From NCBI GenBank assembly GCA_002369295.1, contig DFDR01000039.1:12854-22543 (forward strand): 9,690 nucleotides of DNA, in the 5' to 3' direction. Under the pieces are notes generated by a model. That model did no database searches. It saw only the letters and a list, made by a program, of their open reading frames with translations, and was not told the origin of the DNA. Of the stretch, positions 6,227 through 9,690 are shown one piece after another. The stretch comes from Desulfovibrionaceae bacterium UBA3823 (GTDB lineage: Bacteria; Desulfobacterota; Desulfovibrionia; Desulfovibrionales; Desulfovibrionaceae). The first letter of the stretch is position 1; every line of letters starts with the position of its first letter. Position numbers and translations under genes: made by a program.

Positions 6227-6820
6227 CTATCCGATCCAGGTCACCCTGTTGCCCCTGCGCTCGAGGGGCGTGCGGCTGGGCAGGCCGCTTTCGCTGTCCG
6301 CATGGCCTATGGCCAGGGACGCGAAGACGCGCTCGTCTTCGGCAAGGCCGAGGCTTCTAAGGTACTCGACCAGGGCGGGATCGTCGCCGAGCCAGTTGAG
6401 CTGGTTGATGTAGCAGGTGCCCAGATCCAGTTCGTTGGCCTCGATCATCATGTTCTCGATGGCTGCGACGCAGTCGGCCATGGCGTTGCCGTAGCCCCTT
6501 TTGTTGGCCATGACGACGAGCACGGGGGCATGGTAGGTGAAGACGTAGCCGCCCTGCCGGGCGCGCAGTATGCAGCGCTTGAGGCTGGCGTAGGTGTCTT
6601 CGCGCACCTCCATGCGTGCCAGGCCCTTTTCGGCGAGATCGATGAGCCTGGCCAGCGCCTCGGGCTTCTGCACGACGAGGAAGTGGCTGGTCTGGCTGTT
6701 GCCGCCGCTGGGGGCGTGCCGGCCTGCCTCGATGATCTTCCGGAGCTTTTCCGGCTCCACGGGGTCGGGCCGGTAGCTGCGGGTGCTTCTGCGGGTAACG
6801 ATGGCTTCATAGGTGTCCAT
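6227..6820 (-). CDS. Nitroreductase-family FMN oxidoreductase
   Basis: The 197-residue cytosolic protein has the full nitroreductase pattern: RRSTRSYRPD (10-19), the FMN-phosphate-binding Arg/Ser motif; AGRHAPSGGNSQ (32-43); a segment NAMADCVAAIENMMIEANELDLGTC (112-136; Asp116 and the dimer-interface helix); and FASLAIGH (167-173 region), which ends the FMN site. Proteins of this family reduce quinones, nitro compounds or other substrates with NAD(P)H in homodimers holding FMN; the true substrate cannot be told. The start has AGGAGG 5 nt upstream of ATG 6820. It begins 39 nt after the uup stop on the same strand, so the two are probably one transcript, though no functional link between them is evident. 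No iron-sulfur ferredoxin extension is present, unlike some anaerobe homologues. Confidence 0.93.
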   Translation of the reverse strand: MDTYEAIVTRRSTRSYRPDPVEPEKLRKIIEAGRHAPSGGNSQTSHFLVVQKPEALARLIDLAEKGLARMEVREDTYASLKRCILRARQGGYVFTYHAPVLVVMANKRGYGNAMADCVAAIENMMIEANELDLGTCYINQLNWLGDDPALVEYLRSLGLAEDERVFASLAIGHADSESGLPSRTPLERRGNRVTWIG

Positions 6821-6859
6821 GTAGTCCTCCTGGCGCCGCCCATGGGGCGCGGCGGGCGT

Positions 6860-8776
6860 TCAGTCCTTCTTCACGATGTCGGCGAGCTCCTGCAGCCTGG
6901 CCTCCACGGCCTCCCAGCGCTCCAGCGCCTCCAGCTGCTCCTGCTCGACCTCGGCCATGCGCCTTGTCACGGCCTCGAAGCCTGCGGGATCGCGGCCGTA
7001 GAGCTCCGGGTCGGCGAGCCTGGCCTCGAGATCCTTCTGCTCGGCCTCGAGTGCCGCGATCCTGTCCGGCAGGGCGTCGAGCTCCTCCCGCAGCAGGTTC
7101 TGCTCGCGCTGCTCCTTGAAGGAGAGCCTGCGCGCGCGTCCGGTCTGGGGCCGGGGCGCCTGGGCCTTGGGTTTTTCCTCTGCCTGGGGCTGGGGGCGCT
7201 GTCGCAGCCAGTCGGTGTAGCCGCCGACGTACTCGTGCACGAGCCTGTCGCCCTCCAGGGCGAAGGTGGAGGTGACGAGGTTGTCGAGAAAGTCGCGGTC
7301 GTGGCTCACCATGAGCACGGTGCCCTTGTAGTCGGCGAGCAGCTCTTCCAGAAGATCCAGGGTCGCCATGTCGAGGTCGTTGGTGGGCTCGTCCAGCACG
7401 AGGAGGTTGGACGGCCTGGTGAAGAGCCGCGCCAGCAGCAGGCGGTTGCGCTCGCCGCCGGAGAGCGTGCGCACGGGCACGCGCAGGCGGTCCGGGGGAA
7501 AGAGGAAGTCGGCGAGGTAGCCCGCCACGTGGCGCTTGGCGCCGTTGATCTCCACGACGTTGTTGCCGTTGGCGACGCTGTCCATGACGGACATGTCGGG
7601 ATCGAGGGTCTCGCGCAGCTGGTCGAAGTAGCTGATCTCGAGATTCGTGCCGCGGCGCAGGCTGCCGGACGTGGGGGCGAGCTCGCCCAGCAGGACCTTG
7701 ATGAGCGTGCTCTTGCCCGTGCCGTTGTCGCCGATGATGCCGATGCGGTCGCCGCGCTGGATGATGGCGGAGAAGCCGTGGAAGACTTCGTAGCCGTCGG
7801 GGTAGGTGTAGCCGAGGTCCTTGGCTTCCATGACGAGCCGGCCCGACTTTTCGGCCTCCTGGGCCTGCATGTGCACGTCGCCCATGCGGGCCTTGCGCCG
7901 GGAGCGCTCCTCGCGCATGGCGAGGAGATCCCGCACCCGGCCCATGTTGCGGGTGCGCCGGGCCTTGATGCCCTTGCGGATCCAGATTTCCTCCTGGGCC
8001 AGCTTCTTGTCGAAGGCCGCGTTTTCCTTTTCCTCGTTTTCGAGGCGCAGGTCCCGGCGGGGGAGGTAGTCGTCGTAGCCGCAGTCGTAGGCGTAGAGGC
8101 CGCCCCTGTCGATTTCGGCGACCCGCGTGGCGAGGGAGCGGGCAAAGGCGCGGTCGTGGGAGATGAAGACGAGGGTGCGGATGCGCTTTTTCAGAAAGTC
8201 TTCCAGCCAGCGTATGGTCTTGATGTCGAGATGGTTGGTGGGCTCGTCCAGCAGGAGATCCCTGGAGGTCAGCAGAGCCCTGGCCAGGGCGACGCGGCGG
8301 CGGGATCCGCCGGAGAGGGACTTGAAGTCGGCTGCCGGATCGAGCCCCAGGCTGTTCACGACGCCGAGCACCTCGCCGTAGCGCTCCCAGCCTTCGCCGG
8401 ACTCCATGTAGGCCTTGGCCTTGGCCGCGTCCGCCTTCGGGAGATCGTCCTCCCGTCCCTGGCTCACGGTGTGGGCCAGGGCGAGCATCCTGCCTTCCTC
8501 GCCCATGCCGGCCGCTGCCACGCAGAAGACGGGGCCCGTCCAGTCGAGCGGCACGTCCTGGGGCATGAAGCCGAAGCGGCACCCGCCCTCGTAGACGAGG
8601 CTGCCCCTGTCCGGCTCAAGCTGTCCTGCCAGCATCCTGAGCAGCGAGGACTTGCCGACGCCGTTGCGGCCGACGAGGCAGACGCGGTCGCCGGCATTGA
8701 TGCCGAGGCTGGCGCTGTCGAGCAGCGTCTTGCCGCTGAGGTTGAGGCAGACGTCCTGGAGAGTGAGCAGAGGCAT
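6860..8776 (-). CDS. uup: ABC-F ATPase Uup
   Basis: The 638-residue protein (E. coli Uup is about 635) has two ABC cassettes and no membrane domain. First cassette: Walker A GRNGVGKSS (36-44), signature LSGGSRRR (154-161), Walker B LLLDEPTNHLD (174-184). Second: GDNGTGKST (349-357), LSGGERNR (438-445), LLVLDEPTNDLD (458-469). The linker between them carries IWIRKGIKARRTRN (264-277), a segment strongly typical of Uup among ABC-F proteins. The C-terminus (about 548-638) is the charged coiled-coil domain that binds DNA or ribosome in this branch. ABC-F proteins act on the ribosome in translation; Uup is also linked to precise excision of transposons. ATG 8776 with AAAGGAG upstream is chosen over an upstream in-frame ATG at 8848 that overlaps the promoter. 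It is divergent from selD. Confidence 0.95.
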   Translation of the reverse strand: MPLLTLQDVCLNLSGKTLLDSASLGINAGDRVCLVGRNGVGKSSLLRMLAGQLEPDRGSLVYEGGCRFGFMPQDVPLDWTGPVFCVAAAGMGEEGRMLALAHTVSQGREDDLPKADAAKAKAYMESGEGWERYGEVLGVVNSLGLDPAADFKSLSGGSRRRVALARALLTSRDLLLDEPTNHLDIKTIRWLEDFLKKRIRTLVFISHDRAFARSLATRVAEIDRGGLYAYDCGYDDYLPRRDLRLENEEKENAAFDKKLAQEEIWIRKGIKARRTRNMGRVRDLLAMREERSRRKARMGDVHMQAQEAEKSGRLVMEAKDLGYTYPDGYEVFHGFSAIIQRGDRIGIIGDNGTGKSTLIKVLLGELAPTSGSLRRGTNLEISYFDQLRETLDPDMSVMDSVANGNNVVEINGAKRHVAGYLADFLFPPDRLRVPVRTLSGGERNRLLLARLFTRPSNLLVLDEPTNDLDMATLDLLEELLADYKGTVLMVSHDRDFLDNLVTSTFALEGDRLVHEYVGGYTDWLRQRPQPQAEEKPKAQAPRPQTGRARRLSFKEQREQNLLREELDALPDRIAALEAEQKDLEARLADPELYGRDPAGFEAVTRRMAEVEQEQLEALERWEAVEARLQELADIVKKD

Positions 8777-8819
8777 GGCGGCTCCTTTGTCGGGCATGGC
8801 CGTAGTCGGCGTTTGCGCC

Positions 8820-8848
8820 TTTGTAGGCAAATCGCCTGGCGCTGGCAA
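8820..8848 (-). promoter_or_regulatory. Candidate sigma70 promoter of uup
   Basis: On the minus strand TTGCCA (8848-8843, 5 of 6 to TTGACA) is followed by a 17-nt spacer and TACAAA (8825-8820, 4 of 6 to TATAAT). Transcription would start about 8813, giving a leader of roughly 37 nt before the ATG at 8776. It probably drives uup and the nitroreductase gene. Confidence 0.55.
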
Positions 8849-8877
8849 TGCCGGCAGGGGCCGTCCGGCTCCCGGGC

Positions 8878-8906
8878 TTGCCGGGGGCGGGGGGCGCCGC
8901 TATAAG
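8878..8906 (+). promoter_or_regulatory. Candidate sigma70 promoter of selD
   Basis: TTGCCG (8878-8883, 4 of 6) with a 17-nt spacer precedes TATAAG (8901-8906, 5 of 6). TATAAG stands out as an AT-rich island in very GC-rich DNA. The expected transcription start near 8913 coincides with the first base of an inverted repeat (8913-8938), so the selD leader would begin with a hairpin. Confidence 0.55.
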
Positions 8907-8912
8907 AAAGGC

Positions 8913-8938
8913 GCGGCCGCGCAGGCCAGGGCGGCCGC
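8913..8938 (+). repeat. Perfect 8-bp repeat GCGGCCGC in selD leader
   Basis: GCGGCCGC at 8913-8920 and 8931-8938 is self-complementary, so the two copies are both direct and inverted repeats around a 10-base interval. They can form an 8-bp, all-GC stem at the start of the selD mRNA, ending 12 nt before the Shine-Dalgarno (GGAGG, 8951-8955). It may stabilise the mRNA or be a regulator site; a chance origin is possible at this GC content. Confidence 0.5.
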
Positions 8939-8963
8939 AGTTTTCCCGAAGGAGGCATGCGCC

Positions 8964-9690
8964 ATGGTGAAGCTCATGGAACGCGCCCGCGCTGCGGGCT
9001 GAGCGGCGAAACTCGCTCCAGGGGCCCTGGAGCAGCTGCTTTTCCAAGTGAATGCCGACATGCCTGCCGAGCTGGAGCAGCGCGTCCTGGCGGGGCGCGC
9101 CTTCAACGAGGATGCCGTCGTCGTTGCCATGCCGCAGGGCATGGGCCTTGTGCAGACCGTCGATATTCTCTCGCCCATTGTCAACGACGGCTTCGCCTTT
9201 GGCAGGATCGCCGCCTGCAACGCGCTCTCCGACGTCTACGCCATGGGCGGCCGGCCCTGGAGCGCCATGAGCATAGCCTGCTTCCCCGAAGACCTTGCGG
9301 AAAGCGCCCCGGAGGAGCTGGCAGCCATACTCAGGGGCGCCCTCGACGCCATGCACGAAGCCGGCTGCGTCAGCGCCGGCGGCCACACCGTCAAGGACGA
9401 CGAGCTCAAGTTCGGCCTGGCCGTCTCTGGCATCGTCGATCCGGCCAAGATTGCCCAGAACAGCGGCCTTGCGCCCGGCATGCGGCTCGTCCTGACCAAG
9501 CCCATCGGCAGCGGCATCCTCGCCACCGGCCTCAAGGCCGCCTGGGAGGGCTGGGAGGAGGCAGACGCCCAGATCCGGCGCTGGTGCGGCCGGCTGAACC
9601 GCACTGCCGGCGAGGCCATCGCCAGGTTCGGCATACGGGGCGCCACCGACATTACGGGCTTCGGTCTGGCCGGGCACGCCATGGAGCTGG
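8964..9690 (+). CDS. selD: Selenophosphate synthetase, selenocysteine-containing, 3' partial
   Basis: SelD makes selenophosphate from selenide and ATP, the selenium donor for Sec-tRNA. The frame starts at ATG 8964 with GGAGG at 8951-8955 and reads through an in-frame TGA at 9000-9002. The residues around it, AAG-U-AAK, match the SelD active-site loop: Sec13 and Lys16 keep the spacing of E. coli Cys17 and Lys20. The rest is clear SelD: NEDAVVV (Asp in the metal/ATP site), LVQTVDILSPIVNDGFAFGRIAACN split around the VQTVD motif, ALSDVYAMGG, SAGGHTVKDDELKFGLAVSG (about 133-152) and GATDITGFGLAGHAME near the window end. The frame is still open at 9690; roughly 100 residues are missing if the length is typical (about 345). 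A start at ATG 9060 would drop the catalytic residue. Divergent from uup, with its own promoter. Confidence 0.95.
9000..9002 (+). other. In-frame UGA decoded as selenocysteine
   Basis: This TGA lies in codon 13 of selD, where the family has catalytic Cys or Sec. It follows Gly and precedes Ala-Ala-Lys. The reading frame before and after it is coherent with the family, the Shine-Dalgarno lies only upstream of it, and a fitting SECIS hairpin follows. Recoding is therefore far more likely than a nonsense mutation. Confidence 0.92.
9003..9039 (+). promoter_or_regulatory. Bacterial SECIS element in selD
   Basis: A hairpin follows the UGA within the coding sequence. The upper stem is 8 perfect bp (GCTCCAGG 9015-9022 with CCTGGAGC 9026-9033) with a 3-base loop GGC (9023-9025). 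A lower stem of 5 bp (9003-9007 with 9035-9039, one G-U) is separated by an asymmetric internal loop (9008-9014 against A9034). The loop begins 20 nt after the UGA and starts with G, both fitting the published bacterial SECIS pattern (short loop with an early G, about 16-37 nt from the UGA). It would be bound by SelB with Sec-tRNA. The pairing was found by eye, without energy calculation. Confidence 0.8.

Noticed and set aside
5990..8905. Very long open frame on the + strand (about 970 codons)
   Set aside because: It lies antisense to the nitroreductase and uup, both with clear family motifs. Long antisense frames are expected when third positions are nearly all G or C. Its composition (Gly/Val/Ala/His-rich) matches no protein family.
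8616..9677. 353-codon ORF on the - strand over the selD region
   Set aside because: It is antisense to selD, whose identity is certain from motifs, and overlaps the uup start.
9060..9690. selD starting at ATG 9060 after a true stop at 9000
   Set aside because: There is no Shine-Dalgarno before 9060. This start would remove the conserved catalytic residue and Lys16, which are encoded just around the TGA.

Overview
The window looks like a piece of chromosome from a GC-rich (about two-thirds GC by eye), selenocysteine-using bacterium. The gene style fits a sulfate-reducing, Desulfovibrio-like deltaproteobacterium, but this placement is inference: there is no rRNA or other marker gene here. All genes appear to be housekeeping or accessory chromosomal genes. 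There is no phage, plasmid or CRISPR signature.

Layout from left to right. (1) 1-870 (+): the C-terminal part of a sensor histidine kinase. The in-frame residues at the very edge look like the end of a receiver domain, so the full protein is probably a REC-HisKA-HATPase hybrid. (2) 871-1410: a 540-base stretch with no convincing gene but with overlapping inverted repeats. (3) apt (-), adenine phosphoribosyltransferase, divergent from (4) a YgaP-like rhodanese-DUF2892 membrane protein (+). (5) An SGNH-like membrane-anchored protein (-), whose stop lies 9 nt from the rhodanese stop. (6) A 629-base gap holding an AT-rich promoter region, a small unidentified (+) ORF, and a 99-bp MITE-like element flanked by CTAG duplications. 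(7) An AlgI-like MBOAT O-acyltransferase (-). (8) A nitroreductase-family protein (-), preceded closely by (9) the ABC-F ATPase uup (-). (10) selD (+), divergent from uup and running off the right edge.

Functional links. The MBOAT and SGNH proteins form a classic pair for acylating a cell-surface or exported glycan. Here they are co-oriented but separated by the MITE and the small ORF. uup and the nitroreductase are 39 nt apart and probably co-transcribed from a promoter facing selD's.

The most notable feature is selD. Its reading frame crosses an in-frame TGA (9000-9002) exactly where the catalytic Cys/Sec belongs, and a hairpin fitting the bacterial SECIS pattern lies just downstream. The selenophosphate synthetase is therefore itself a selenoprotein, and an ordinary gene caller would truncate it to start at 9060. 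No wholly new system is evident. The best second-look items are the Sec-SelD/SECIS, the CTAG-flanked MITE with its effect on neighbouring gene ends, and the split MBOAT/SGNH module.
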